From the NCBI GenBank assembly GCA_963812775.1, contig CAWEWH010000007.1, positions 1,178,001 to 1,242,000 on the forward strand: a stretch of DNA of 64,000 bases. The letters run 5' to 3'. Both the position numbers and the translations under genes were made by a program. The notes below the pieces were generated by a model that worked only from the letters and a program-made list of their open reading frames with translations, was not told the DNA's origin and did no database searches. How positions within the stretch are numbered: position 1 is the stretch's first letter; each line of letters opens with the position of its first letter. Of the stretch, positions 28,864-37,676 are shown piece by piece. Origin of the DNA: CAWEWH01 sp963812775 (lineage in GTDB: Bacteria > Pseudomonadota > Alphaproteobacteria > Rhizobiales > Beijerinckiaceae).

Positions 28864-29922
28864 TCACGGCAATGCAAGCTCCAATGCAAGCTCCCTGTCG
28901 AGCGGCGCGAAGTAGGCAGCGACCGCATCCTCGCTCACATCGCCGATGGCCGACGGCTGCCAGGCCGGCGCTTGGTCCTTGTCGACGATCGCCGCGCGCA
29001 CACCCTCGTAGAAGTCGTGGCCGAGAACGATGCGCGAGACGATGCGGAACTCCACCCGCATGGCCTCCTCGAACGACAGCGCGCCGCCCCGGCGCATCTG
29101 CTCGAGCGCGACGGCGAGGCTTGTGGGCGATTTCGCCGCCATCGTGGTGGCGGCTTCGGCCGCGAAGGCCGAACCTTTGACCATGGCGGCTTCGAGCGAC
29201 GAGACGATGTCGGAGACGCGGTCGCCTGAAAAGCCCGCGTCGATCGCAAGGCGATTGCTTTCGAGCGAGCCCGCCTTCGGGGTTGTCGCGTGGGCGGCGA
29301 GCACCTGATCGACAGGTTCGCCGGCCATCAGCGCCTCGGCGATGTCGACAAAGGCGCCGGACTTTGCCGCGTGCGTGGCGAGCCCAAGGGCGAGCGCATC
29401 CCCCTGCCCGACCCGCGCGCCGGTGAGCGCCAGATAGGTGCCGACCTTGCCGGGCAACCGTGGCAGCGCGTAGGTCGCACCGACGTCGGGGAAGAAGCCG
29501 ATGCCCACCTCCGGCATGGCGAAGGTGTAGCGCTCGCCGGCAACGCGATGGCTGCCGTGCAGCGACAGGCCGACACCGCCGCCCATGACCATGCCGTCGA
29601 CCAGCGCCACATAAGGCTTCGGATACCGCTTGATGCGGACGTTGAGCGGATATTCCTCGCGCCAGAACTGCAGCGCCTCATCCACGCGTCCGGCGCGGCC
29701 GAGATCGTAAAGATGGCGGATATCGCCGCCGGCACAGAAAGCGCGCTCCCCGGCCGCCGTGACCACGACGCATTTGACCGCCGGATCGCGCTCCCAGGCG
29801 TCGAGGGCCGGGCGCAGCACCCGCACCATGTCGAGCGTGAGCGCATTGAGGGCTTTTGGGCGGTTCAGCCGCACGACACCGGCCACGCCACGCCGCTCGC
29901 AGTAGATTTCCGGCTCGCTCAC
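28864..29922 (-). CDS. 3-hydroxyisobutyryl-CoA hydrolase / enoyl-CoA hydratase family
   Basis: A 352-residue member of the crotonase superfamily, of the length and type of HIBCH, which frees 3-hydroxyisobutyrate from its CoA ester in valine breakdown. The oxyanion-hole segments are ERAFCAGGDIRHLYDLG and VDGMVMGGGVGLSLHGSHRV, and the catalytic acidic region is FAMPEVGIGFFPDVGATYAL. The GTG at 29922 is the likely start, with GGAG 7 bases upstream; the open frame further upstream is not conserved. It is divergent from hemB. Enoyl-CoA hydratase activity is the alternative. Confidence 0.88.
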   Translation of the reverse strand: MSEPEIYCERRGVAGVVRLNRPKALNALTLDMVRVLRPALDAWERDPAVKCVVVTAAGERAFCAGGDIRHLYDLGRAGRVDEALQFWREEYPLNVRIKRYPKPYVALVDGMVMGGGVGLSLHGSHRVAGERYTFAMPEVGIGFFPDVGATYALPRLPGKVGTYLALTGARVGQGDALALGLATHAAKSGAFVDIAEALMAGEPVDQVLAAHATTPKAGSLESNRLAIDAGFSGDRVSDIVSSLEAAMVKGSAFAAEAATTMAAKSPTSLAVALEQMRRGGALSFEEAMRVEFRIVSRIVLGHDFYEGVRAAIVDKDQAPAWQPSAIGDVSEDAVAAYFAPLDRELALELALP

Positions 29923-30085
29923 GCTGTCTCCATCCGGCCAACCGTCCGGACATTGCGGAGACGGCCGCTGCCCGTCAACGCGGCCTGTGACCACGCGCAC
30001 CCCTTTCTGGACATTGTTCCGGTATGATAGAGGCTCGGCCAATCGTCCCCGCGGCGACGCCGGAGGAGGACCCGAGGAGGAGCCT

Positions 30086-31132
30086 ATGACGTCACCTGTC
30101 ATCCGGCCTTTCGACCGCCCGGTGGCGCGGCCGTCCGAGGCCCAGCGTCTCGATCTCACGCATCGCCCCCGCCGCAACCGCAAGTCGGAGTGGGCGCGCC
30201 GGCTGGTTCGCGAAAACGTCATCACCGCCAACGACCTCATCTGGCCGCTCTTCGTCGTCGAAGGCGAGCGCACCCGCGTGCCCGTCGCATCGATGCCGGG
30301 CGTCGAGCGGCTGACCGTCGATGAGGCGGTCCATGAGGCCGAGCGCGCCGCGGCCCTCGACATCCCCGCCATCGCGCTGTTCCCCTACACCGATCCGGCG
30401 CTGAAGGACGAGGCCGGCAGCGAGGCGCTGAACAGCCGCAATCTCATCTGCCGCACGGTGCGGGCCATCAAGGCGGCGGTGCCGCAGGTCGGCGTGCTCA
30501 CCGATGTCGCGCTTGACCCCTATACCAGCCACGGCCACGACGGGCTCGTCGCCGACGGGCGCATCCTCAACGACGAGACGGTCGCCGTGCTCGTCGAGCA
30601 GGCGCTGCTGCAGGCGGCGGCGGGTGCCGACATCATCGCCCCGTCCGACATGATGGACGGCCGTGTCGGTGCCATCCGCACCGCCCTGGACAAAGCGGGC
30701 TTCCAGGATGTGCAGATCATGGCCTACGCCGCCAAATATGCATCGGCCTTCTATGGCCCCTTCCGTGACGCGGTCGGCTCCGGCGCGGTGCTCACCGGCG
30801 ACAAGCGCACCTACCAGATGGACCCCGCCAATGGCGACGAAGCGCTGCGCGAAGTGGCGCTCGACCTCGAGGAGGGCGCCGACATGGTCATGGTGAAGCC
30901 AGGCATGCCCTATCTCGACGTGGTGCGGCGCGTGAAGGACACCTTCCAGGTGCCGACCTTCGCCTACCAGGTGTCGGGCGAGTACGCGATGATCGAGGCC
31001 GCCCATCGCGCCGGCTTCCTCGACGGCGACAAGGCCATGATGGAAAGCCTGCTCGCCTTCAAGCGCGCCGGCGCCGATGGCGTACTCACTTATTTCGCCG
31101 CGCGAGTGGCGGAGAAGCTCAAGAACCGGTAG
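30086..31132 (+). CDS. hemB: porphobilinogen synthase (delta-aminolevulinate dehydratase)
   Basis: A 348-residue enzyme joining two aminolevulinates in heme and corrinoid synthesis. The Schiff-base lysines lie in MAYAAKYASAFYGPFRDAVG and MVMVKPGMPYLDVV. The metal-site segment ALDPYTSHGHDGL has Asp where zinc enzymes have Cys, so it is the Mg-dependent type common in alphaproteobacteria. GAGGAGGAG precedes the ATG at 30086. It is convergent with the HtrA-like gene through a 62-bp hairpin spacer. Confidence 0.97.
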   Translation: MTSPVIRPFDRPVARPSEAQRLDLTHRPRRNRKSEWARRLVRENVITANDLIWPLFVVEGERTRVPVASMPGVERLTVDEAVHEAERAAALDIPAIALFPYTDPALKDEAGSEALNSRNLICRTVRAIKAAVPQVGVLTDVALDPYTSHGHDGLVADGRILNDETVAVLVEQALLQAAAGADIIAPSDMMDGRVGAIRTALDKAGFQDVQIMAYAAKYASAFYGPFRDAVGSGAVLTGDKRTYQMDPANGDEALREVALDLEEGADMVMVKPGMPYLDVVRRVKDTFQVPTFAYQVSGEYAMIEAAHRAGFLDGDKAMMESLLAFKRAGADGVLTYFAARVAEKLKNR

Positions 31133-31133
31133 C

Positions 31134-31194
31134 CGGACGACAGAAGGCAGACGACAGAAGACCGCATTCTCTGTCGTCCGTCCTGCGTCGTCCG
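31134..31194. terminator. long imperfect hairpin filling the hemB/HtrA-like spacer
   Basis: Arms 31134-31158 and 31170-31194 pair at 20 of 25 positions, and GACGACAGA occurs in the stem. The structure fills the whole spacer between the convergent stops at 31132 and 31195. There is no T run, so it may block read-through or be a repeat remnant rather than a classic terminator. Confidence 0.5.
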
Positions 31195-32160
31195 CTAGTG
31201 CAGCTGCGGCTTCTTGAAAAAGCCGCGGCGGTCGCTCGACGTGACGCTGACCGGCATTCTCTGTCCGTCGCGGGAGATGGTGAGCGGCACCTCGACTCCG
31301 GCTTCGCCGAGCGACCAGATCTGGCGGAAGAAACCGGCGAGGTCCTTGATCTCGACGCCGCCGACGGCGAGGACCAGGTCTCCGGTGCGCAGCTCCGATT
31401 TCTGCGCCGGGCCGCCATTTGCAAAACCGACGAGCACGACCTGGTTATCCATTTCGGTCGCGTAGAGGCCGAGCCACGGCCGCGACGGCCGATTGGGCCG
31501 GCCGAGGGTGCGCAAGTCGTTGATGATCGGCTTCAAGAGGTCGATCGGAACCACCATGTTGAGCTGGCGGCCCTCGCGGCCCTGCTGGAATTGCAGCGAT
31601 CCGATGCCGACGAGTTCCCCCTTGGAGTCGATGAGGCCCGTGCCGCCCCAATGCGGGTGCGCCGGCGCCGTGAACAGGGCCTCCTCCAGCACGTATTCCC
31701 AGTAGCCGGCGAATTCCTGCTTGGCGACTATGCGGGCCGCGACGGAGTTGTTGCGGCCTCCCGCACCGGCCATGACGACGCGATTGCCGAGGTCCACCTC
31801 CTGCGAGCGTCCAAGCGGGAGGGATGGAATATCGATCCGCGCCAAGGGCTGCACGAGACCAAAGCCGCTCTCGTAGTCGTAGCCGAGCAGATGCCCCGGG
31901 ACCGCGCCGCCGCTGCTGAGCGCCAGCCAGATGGTCTCGGCCTCCATCACGAGATAGCCGATGGTGAGGACGACGCCGTCCTCGATGAGCACGCCGTGCC
32001 CGAGCCGCTCGGTGCCGAGCGTCTGCGCGGTGAAGGCTTCCTCGGGAACCAAGGCACGCAGTCCGACGACGGTGCTCAGCGCCCGGTCGAGGTCAAAGCC
32101 GTAATCCTGCGGCTTCGGCCGCGCCGCCGGCGGCACGTTCCAATCGCTGGTGGACGCCAT
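31195..32160 (-). CDS. HtrA-like PDZ protein lacking the catalytic triad
   Basis: A 321-residue protein with a trypsin-like S1C domain (about 30-215) and a C-terminal PDZ domain (about 225-310: RPWLGLYATEMDNQVVLVGF, GPAQKSELRTGDLVLAVGG). All three catalytic positions are lost: the usual NNHV reads IGYLV, the usual TDLAV reads SGFGL, and the usual GNSGGPL reads HWGGTGL. There is no signal peptide (MASTSDWNVPPAARPKPQ), so it is probably cytoplasmic. A substrate-binding or scaffolding role is the best inference; calling it a serine protease would be wrong. ATG 32160 starts the family-like N-terminus. Confidence 0.8.
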   Translation of the reverse strand: MASTSDWNVPPAARPKPQDYGFDLDRALSTVVGLRALVPEEAFTAQTLGTERLGHGVLIEDGVVLTIGYLVMEAETIWLALSSGGAVPGHLLGYDYESGFGLVQPLARIDIPSLPLGRSQEVDLGNRVVMAGAGGRNNSVAARIVAKQEFAGYWEYVLEEALFTAPAHPHWGGTGLIDSKGELVGIGSLQFQQGREGRQLNMVVPIDLLKPIINDLRTLGRPNRPSRPWLGLYATEMDNQVVLVGFANGGPAQKSELRTGDLVLAVGGVEIKDLAGFFRQIWSLGEAGVEVPLTISRDGQRMPVSVTSSDRRGFFKKPQLH

Positions 32161-32282
32161 GGCAGACTCGTCCTGTTCAACGGCGAATTGTACCCGACAA
32201 GGGGGATGGGGTGACAAGCGGCTTTCGTGCAACGCCCCGGCCAAACTGTTCGCCCACGGCCAAGCATTGCTACAGTCCGCCG

Positions 32283-33617
32283 ATGCGCCGCACCGTCCTT
32301 GTCCTTGCCCTTGCATCGACCATCGCGCTCGCCGGCTGCGGTGCGATCGTCGACGCCGAGCAGGCACGCATTTGTCGCACCGCCATCCCGCCGCTCAATC
32401 CCGACGGGGCGGAGCTGCGGATCGCGCGCACGACGGCAGGCTCGCTGCCCGGCAGCATCCGGATTGAGTACAGCGTTCGCAGCCCACGGCTCGAAGGCCG
32501 GCGCACCATCGTGTGCCTCTTCGCGGCCGAAGGCCTCGATCAGCAGAAATCGGTGATCACCGGCATTGCCACCGAACGGGGACCACTGCCTGAGGCCTCG
32601 TTCTATTTCTTACGCCGCTTCTATCTCAATGCGCCCGGCGAGCCGCCGCCCGATCCCGGCGCCGCCGACCTGGGCGCCAACGTGCCGAGCCTGCCGCACG
32701 AGGCCGCTTACGGGCTGCAGCAGGCGCTTGCGGCGCTTCCGGCGATGGCAATTTATGGCCTGCTCGCGGCGTCCTACGCGCTGATCTTCGGGCTTGTCGG
32801 ACGCATCAACCTGGCGTTCGGCGCCTTCGCGGCACTTGGCGGCTCGGCCGCGACGGTGACGATCCTCGGCATGCTGGCCCTCGGCATCTCGGCGCCGATC
32901 CCCGGCCTCCTCGCCGGCTTGGTCGGCGCGGTCTTTGCCTCAGCCCTTCACGGCGCCGTCGCCGCGCGCCTTGCCGTCTCGCCGTTCCGCATGGCGACGG
33001 GGCAACCGGCGCTCATTGCCAGTGTCGGCCTCTATCTGGCGCTGTCGGAGTACTTGCGCCTGGCCCAAGGGGCGACGGGCCGCTGGATCCCTCCCGTCGC
33101 CAACGCGCCGCTGCCGGTGGCGCGGGCCGGCGACTTCGTCGTCACCATCACGCCCATGGCGCTTGCCGTCACCACCGCCGGCTTTGCGGCGGCGGCGGCC
33201 ATCGTGGCAACGCTGCGGTTCACCCGCTTCGGTCGCGCTTGGCGCGCTTGTGCGGATGATCCCAGGGCGGCGGCCCTGTTTGGTATCGACGAGGGTCGCC
33301 TGCTCGGCCGGACCTTCGTCATGGCCTGCGGGGCGGCCGGGATCGCCGGCTTCATCATGGTGGCCCATTATGGCGGCCTCGGCTTCGCGGCCGGCTTCAA
33401 TCTCGGCCTCAAGGCCCTCGTGGCGGCCGTCCTCGGGGGCATCGGGTCGGTGCCGGGGGCTTTTCTGGGCGGCGTGCTTATTGCCCTTTGCGAGGCGCTG
33501 TGGTCGGCGGCGCTGCCCATCGAGGGCCGCAACGTCGCCATTTTCAGCTTGATCGCACTTCTCATGCTCTTCCGGCCGACCGGCCTCCTTGGCTTCGAGC
33601 CGCCGATCTGGCGCTAG
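32283..33617 (+). CDS. LivH-like ABC permease with N-terminal lipoprotein-like domain
   Basis: A 444-residue protein. Residues 1-20 are a signal sequence with lipobox-like LAGCG, followed by about 120 soluble residues (AEQARICRTAIPPLNPDG ... SFYFLRRFYLN) of no family I know. From about residue 150 a branched-chain amino-acid permease (BPD_transp_2) follows, with YGLLAASYALIFGLVGRINL, ATGQPALIASVGLYLALSEY and the C-terminal loop RACADDPRAAALFGIDEGRL. No LivK, LivM, LivG or LivF gene is nearby, so it is an orphan subunit. The ATG at 32283 begins the signal sequence. The transported substrate is unknown. Confidence 0.8.
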   Translation: MRRTVLVLALASTIALAGCGAIVDAEQARICRTAIPPLNPDGAELRIARTTAGSLPGSIRIEYSVRSPRLEGRRTIVCLFAAEGLDQQKSVITGIATERGPLPEASFYFLRRFYLNAPGEPPPDPGAADLGANVPSLPHEAAYGLQQALAALPAMAIYGLLAASYALIFGLVGRINLAFGAFAALGGSAATVTILGMLALGISAPIPGLLAGLVGAVFASALHGAVAARLAVSPFRMATGQPALIASVGLYLALSEYLRLAQGATGRWIPPVANAPLPVARAGDFVVTITPMALAVTTAGFAAAAAIVATLRFTRFGRAWRACADDPRAAALFGIDEGRLLGRTFVMACGAAGIAGFIMVAHYGGLGFAAGFNLGLKALVAAVLGGIGSVPGAFLGGVLIALCEALWSAALPIEGRNVAIFSLIALLMLFRPTGLLGFEPPIWR

Positions 33618-33719
33618 CGAACCCAACTGCGGCCGGCGCGTTCAGAGCCTAGAACCTCGCAAGCGCTCTTTGCATCACCATATGGGGGGCGAGCCACGAG
33701 GGCTCGGGAGACGCTCATC

Positions 33720-34175
33720 ATGTCCGACACCATGGCGCCGATGGCCTGGCGCACCGAAGGCGTGCTGTTCAGCCGCTTCTTCGCCTATCTGGTCGACCTC
33801 GTCATCATCGGCTTCTGGTGCGTGGCGATAAGCGTCTTGGCGTTCTTCCTGGGCTTCCTCACCTTCGGTCTCGCCTGGATTCTCTACGCCGCGGCGTTTG
33901 CTGTGCTCGTGCCGGGAATCGGCCTCATCTACAGCGCCGTCACCGTGGGCGGCTACATGCAGTCGACCATCGGCATGCGGTTCATGGGACTGCGCGTGGT
34001 CAGCACCGGAGGGGGCCGGGTGGACCGGCTGACGGCCGCGGTGCACGCCCTCTTTTTCTATGTGGCGGCCGGGACCTTCGTCCTGTGGCTGCTCGACGTT
34101 ATTGTCGGCTTCATCAACGAGAATCGGCGCATGCTGCACGACATTCTTTGTGGCGTGGCGGTAGTCAGAAGCTAG
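33720..34175 (+). CDS. RDD family membrane protein
   Basis: A 151-residue protein with an RDD domain: three or four helices starting LFSRFFAYLVDLVIIGFWCV (the Arg-Asp pair lies in this first helix region) and the motif GGYMQSTIGMRFMGLRVVST. Family members are implicated in ion or small-molecule transport, but the role here is not known. A ribosome-binding-like GGGAG lies upstream. It stands 102 bp after the permease and before bpt. Confidence 0.85.
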   Translation: MSDTMAPMAWRTEGVLFSRFFAYLVDLVIIGFWCVAISVLAFFLGFLTFGLAWILYAAAFAVLVPGIGLIYSAVTVGGYMQSTIGMRFMGLRVVSTGGGRVDRLTAAVHALFFYVAAGTFVLWLLDVIVGFINENRRMLHDILCGVAVVRS

Positions 34176-34319
34176 CGTGGGAGCCAAAATGCGCACGCTT
34201 CGGGCAAGAATTGCGCGCAAGATCAAGACGGTGCACAGACATGGCGCTTGAGGCGCCGGCCCCCGATGCTATCTTGACGCGTGCCGGCCCTCCGGGCCGG
34301 CGCCCCCTCTGGTGAGAGC

Positions 34320-35066
34320 GTGACCAACCAGCCGCGTGACGCACCGCAATTCTACCTCACCGCCCCCTCGCCGTGCCCCTATCTGCCCGGCCAGGAGGAG
34401 CGGAAGGTTTTCACGCATCTGGTCGGCAAGCGCGCGCCGGAGATCAACGACATCCTGACCCAGGGCGGCTTCCGCCGCTCACAGACCATCGCCTACCGGC
34501 CGGCCTGCGAAGGGTGCCGCGCCTGCGTGTCGGTGCGCGTCGTCGTCAACCAGTTCGCGCCCTCGCGCAGCTTCCGGCGCATCATGAAGGAGAACGACGA
34601 CCTCATCGGCAGCATGGGACCGGCGACGCCGACCTCGGACCAATATTCGCTGTTCCGCCGCTATCTCGATGCCCGCCACGCCGAAGGCGGCATGGCCGAC
34701 ATGACCGTGCTCGACTACGCCATGATGGTGGAAGACACGCACGTCACCACCCGCCTCGTCGAGTATCGCCGGCGGGGGCCCGACACCGCCATCAACGGCA
34801 AGGGGCGCGGCGCGCTGCTTGCCGTCTCGCTCACCGACATCCTGTCGGACGGCCTCTCCATGGTTTATTCGTTCTACGCGCCGGAGGCGGAGCGGCGCAG
34901 CCTCGGCTCCTTCCTCATCCTCGACCACATCGCCAAGGCCCGGGCACTCGGCCTGCCCTACGTCTATCTGGGTTATTGGGTCGAGGGCTCCCGCAAGATG
35001 GCCTACAAGGCGCGCTTCCGCCCGCAGCAGCGTCTCACCACGCACGGCTGGGAACGGTTCGAGTAG
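34320..35066 (+). CDS. bpt: aspartate/glutamate leucyltransferase (Bpt)
   Basis: A 248-residue aminoacyl-tRNA protein transferase of the R-transferase family. Bpt attaches leucine to proteins with N-terminal Asp or Glu, marking them for ClpAP. It has the N-terminal Cys cluster RPACEGCRACVSVRVVVNQF and the C-terminal acyltransferase-like part YVYLGYWVEGSRKMAYKARF. The start is GTG 34320; the longer frame has no support. A GCCGGCCC/GGGCCGGC hairpin lies just upstream. Length is normal for Bpt (about 245). Confidence 0.92.
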   Translation: MTNQPRDAPQFYLTAPSPCPYLPGQEERKVFTHLVGKRAPEINDILTQGGFRRSQTIAYRPACEGCRACVSVRVVVNQFAPSRSFRRIMKENDDLIGSMGPATPTSDQYSLFRRYLDARHAEGGMADMTVLDYAMMVEDTHVTTRLVEYRRRGPDTAINGKGRGALLAVSLTDILSDGLSMVYSFYAPEAERRSLGSFLILDHIAKARALGLPYVYLGYWVEGSRKMAYKARFRPQQRLTTHGWERFE

Positions 35067-35070
35067 CCCC

Positions 35071-35907
35071 CTACCCGGCGGGCTTGGCTACGCTCTGCCC
35101 GCCTGGCCGCGAACTGACCACACGCATCAGCACGATCATCGTCAGCAGCGTCGCGACATAGGCGACGAGCTGCAACTCGGTTGGACGCTCGACATAGCCC
35201 ACGAGGGTCTGCAGCAGCCGGCCCGTGAGGCTCGATTCCGACAACCAGGCGGAAGTGTCCCACAGGACCGTGTCGAGGCCCTCGACGGCTCCCGCCGCCG
35301 TCAGGAAGGCCATGGCCTGCGCGGCCATGCCGGCGGCCAAGAGCGCAATGAGCGCGCCGGTGACCCGGAACAGGTGTCGCGTCGGGACCACAAGGAGGCC
35401 CCAATAGCCAAGCGCCGAGACAGCCGCGGCAAGCGTGAGGCCCAGCGCGCCGCCGCCGGCGATCTCAAGGGCGCCGGCCTCGGTCGAGACCGCCATGCCG
35501 TAGAGAAACAGCACGACTTCGGCGCCTTCGCGCAACACCGCGAGCCCGACCACGATGGCCAGCGCGGCGAGCGGGCGCTGCCCCGTCGCCACGCCGCGGC
35601 CGACCGCCTGCATCTGGGCGGCGAGCTCACGCCCGTGCCGCGCCATCCAGACATTGTGCCAAATCAACATGACGACGGCCGTGAGCAGCACGAAGGCGTT
35701 CAACAGTTCCTGGCCCGAGCCGTGGAAGGCGCTCGATATGGCGCCCGCGAAGGCTGCCACGACGCAGGAGCCTGCGATGCCGGCCGCAATTCCGATGGTC
35801 ACCCACCAGCCGCGGCGACCCACGCCACGTGTCGCCGCGAGCACGATGCCGACAACCAGGCCCGCCTCGATGACTTCGCGAAAGACGATGACGAGGGCGC
35901 CCAGCAT
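35071..35907 (-). CDS. FTR1 family iron permease
   Basis: A 278-residue inner-membrane protein with seven predicted helices and both FTR1 iron-binding motifs of the REXXE type: FREVIEAGL at about residue 9 and LREGAEVVLFLYG at about residue 125. It is downstream of a cupredoxin and a P19-like protein, which together resemble the P19/FetMP/EfeUO iron-uptake systems. It moves Fe across the inner membrane; whether Fe2+ is oxidised first is not known. The ATG at 35907 is 7 bp from the cupredoxin stop, so translation may be coupled. Confidence 0.9.
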   Translation of the reverse strand: MLGALVIVFREVIEAGLVVGIVLAATRGVGRRGWWVTIGIAAGIAGSCVVAAFAGAISSAFHGSGQELLNAFVLLTAVVMLIWHNVWMARHGRELAAQMQAVGRGVATGQRPLAALAIVVGLAVLREGAEVVLFLYGMAVSTEAGALEIAGGGALGLTLAAAVSALGYWGLLVVPTRHLFRVTGALIALLAAGMAAQAMAFLTAAGAVEGLDTVLWDTSAWLSESSLTGRLLQTLVGYVERPTELQLVAYVATLLTMIVLMRVVSSRPGGQSVAKPAG

Positions 35908-35914
35908 AGTTGCG

Positions 35915-36244
35915 CTACTCGACCACGATGACGCCCTTGGCGGTGTTCTCATGGAACTCGCCGACGAACTCGTAGCGGCCCGGCTTCAGCGCCCGCAGCC
36001 GCACGGTGCCCTCGGACTTGCCGGCGATGACCTTCTCGATCTTCAGTGCCCGCGATTCGAATTCTTCCGCGGTGGGGTCGAGGTTCTTGATCGTGATGAT
36101 CACCGCCTTGTCGGCCGGCACCCGCAGCTCCGCCGGCTCGAACTTGTGGTCCTTGATGGTGAGCACCAGCGCCTCTTGCGCGACGACCGCGCTCGGGACG
36201 ATTGCTGTGGCGATGAGCAGCTGAAACTTCGCGGAACGCAGCAT
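35915..36244 (-). CDS. periplasmic cupredoxin-domain protein
   Basis: A 109-residue protein with a signal peptide (to about residue 22, SAVVAQEA) and a cupredoxin-like beta sandwich: LTIKDHKFEPAELRVPADKA, LDPTAEEFESRALKIEKVI and GRYEFVGEFHENTAKGVIVV. EfeO-type systems carry a similar domain that may bind Cu or help Fe oxidation. Only His and Met near the C-terminal loop are candidate ligands. It sits 2 bp after the P19-like stop and before FTR1, in one operon. Confidence 0.85.
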   Translation of the reverse strand: MLRSAKFQLLIATAIVPSAVVAQEALVLTIKDHKFEPAELRVPADKAVIITIKNLDPTAEEFESRALKIEKVIAGKSEGTVRLRALKPGRYEFVGEFHENTAKGVIVVE

Positions 36245-36246
36245 GC

Positions 36247-36765
36247 TCAACCCTTCTCCTTGCTCGGGAATGTGAACGTCCAGGTTTCGGCGAAGGGTTG
36301 CCACCACGCCGGCACGCCGGTCGCCTTGTCGACATGGCGCAGGAAGCCGGTGCTCGATGGCGGCTCGAAGCGATAGGTCAGCTTGTATTCACCCGCGCCG
36401 TCGAACTTCACGTTGGTGGCGTAGTGCGGCCCGTCCTTGGCAATCATCGGCAGGAGTTTGCCGGACGCCTTGAAGCGCGAACCGACCTTCTCGAGCGTGT
36501 AGCCGATCGTGAGGTTCGGAATCCAGGCATCCTCGGCAAAGCCATGCGCCTCCTCCTTCGCGGCGTGCACATCGACCTCGATGTGCACGATGCCGTCGCC
36601 GTGAGCGTGGTTTCCTTCCATCTCGATGCCGAGCAGATACGCCGGCACGATCTGCATGCCGTTCTTGACGACCGGCTCGCCGATGTAGAATTCCGCCCCT
36701 TGCGCCGTGCCAGCTTGCGCGACACTCACTGCGAGAGTGATCGCTGGAAAAATCCGTGACATCAT
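36247..36765 (-). CDS. P19-family periplasmic iron transport protein
   Basis: A 172-residue protein with a signal peptide (MMSRIFPAITLAVSVAQAG) and a P19/Tpd domain. Metal-ligand candidates are in MEGNHAHGDGIVHIEVDVHA, with a conserved Met and His pair, and in EFYIGEPVVKNGMQIVPAYL. P19 of Campylobacter binds Cu and Fe and works with an FTR1-like permease. The start is one of two adjacent ATGs at 36765/36762, as GAGGA lies 8 bases upstream; in-frame ATGs to 36789 are less likely. It heads the P19-cupredoxin-FTR1 operon. I find no clear iron-regulator box upstream. Confidence 0.88.
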   Translation of the reverse strand: MMSRIFPAITLAVSVAQAGTAQGAEFYIGEPVVKNGMQIVPAYLLGIEMEGNHAHGDGIVHIEVDVHAAKEEAHGFAEDAWIPNLTIGYTLEKVGSRFKASGKLLPMIAKDGPHYATNVKFDGAGEYKLTYRFEPPSSTGFLRHVDKATGVPAWWQPFAETWTFTFPSKEKG

Positions 36766-36875
36766 CTTCATCTTCCTCGTTGCGCGCATTTACGCAGCCG
36801 TGATCGGCGACGCAATACACCGGCCCCAACATTAGATTTGTAATGGTTCGAAACTGGCGGCGGCGAGCAGCGCGA

Positions 36876-37630
36876 TCACTCAGCCATCATCGTGTCGAGG
36901 AAGGTTTCCGGATCGGTGCAGAACTCGCGCATCAGCCGGAAGGGGTCGGTCTCGCGCAAGGTCGTCAGCTCAAATCCAGAAGGCGTCAGCCGCAGCAGCC
37001 GCGCATCCGGAAAGCCCATGAGGATCGGCGAGTGCGTGGCCATGATGATCTGGCAGACGCCGAGCTCGCGCATCCGCCGCAGCAGCTTGAGGAACTCGAT
37101 CTGGCGGGTGGGCGACAACGCCGATTCCGGCTCGTCGAAAATGTAGATGCCTTGGCGCAGGCAGCGCTCCTCGAAGAAGGCGAGGAAGCCTTCGCCATGC
37201 GACATGTCGAGCCAATCAGGCGGCGGCCCGCCGAACGGATCGTCCTTTGCGGCATCGATCATGTAGCGGGTCAGACCAAAGAAGGTCTCGGCGCGAAAGA
37301 AGTAGCCGCGCGTCACCTTCGGCAGCCACACGAGCTTCAGCGCACGCGCCAGGCTTGCTTGTCCACCGACGTGCCGAGCGCGTGCCCCGTTGAGCCGCCC
37401 GCCAGCCCGAAGCCGGCGCCGGCCGCGATGCCTTCGAGCAGCGTCGATTTGCCGACGCCGTTCTCGCCGACGATGATGGTCACAGCGTCGTCGAATTCGA
37501 TCTCGAACGACTTCTCCCGGAACAGCGGCAGGCAGAACGGATAGGCCTCCCAGCGCGTCACGCGCTCGGGCACCAGCTCGACGTGGCGCAAGTAGGGGGC
37601 AGGCAGCCTGACGTCGCGCCGTTTGCGCAT
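36876..37630 (-). CDS. AAA (ABC-type) ATPase, one frameshift
   Basis: An approximately 251-residue ATPase of the OLD/AAA_21 type. From ATG 37630 it reads MRKRRDVRLPAPYLRHVELV and the Walker A GENGVGKST. The frame then changes near 37357, where one base is missing. The remainder has the sensor/Walker B IYIFDEPESALSP and the H-loop MATHSPILMG, ending DPETFLDTMMAE. The span of 755 nt is one short of 252 codons. Related proteins are often orphan predicted ATPases with no known target. It is divergent from the DUF1624 gene, 46 bp away. Confidence 0.82.
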
Positions 37631-37676
37631 CGATGCATGTCCTTCGCTTGGTGGCCGGTGCCGCACAGGCTATGCC

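Noticed and set aside
34283..34301. Perfect GCCGGCCC/GGGCCGGC hairpin before bpt
   Set aside because: No T run follows, and it is only 18 bp from the start codon; it is probably a chance palindrome or a leader structure rather than a terminator.
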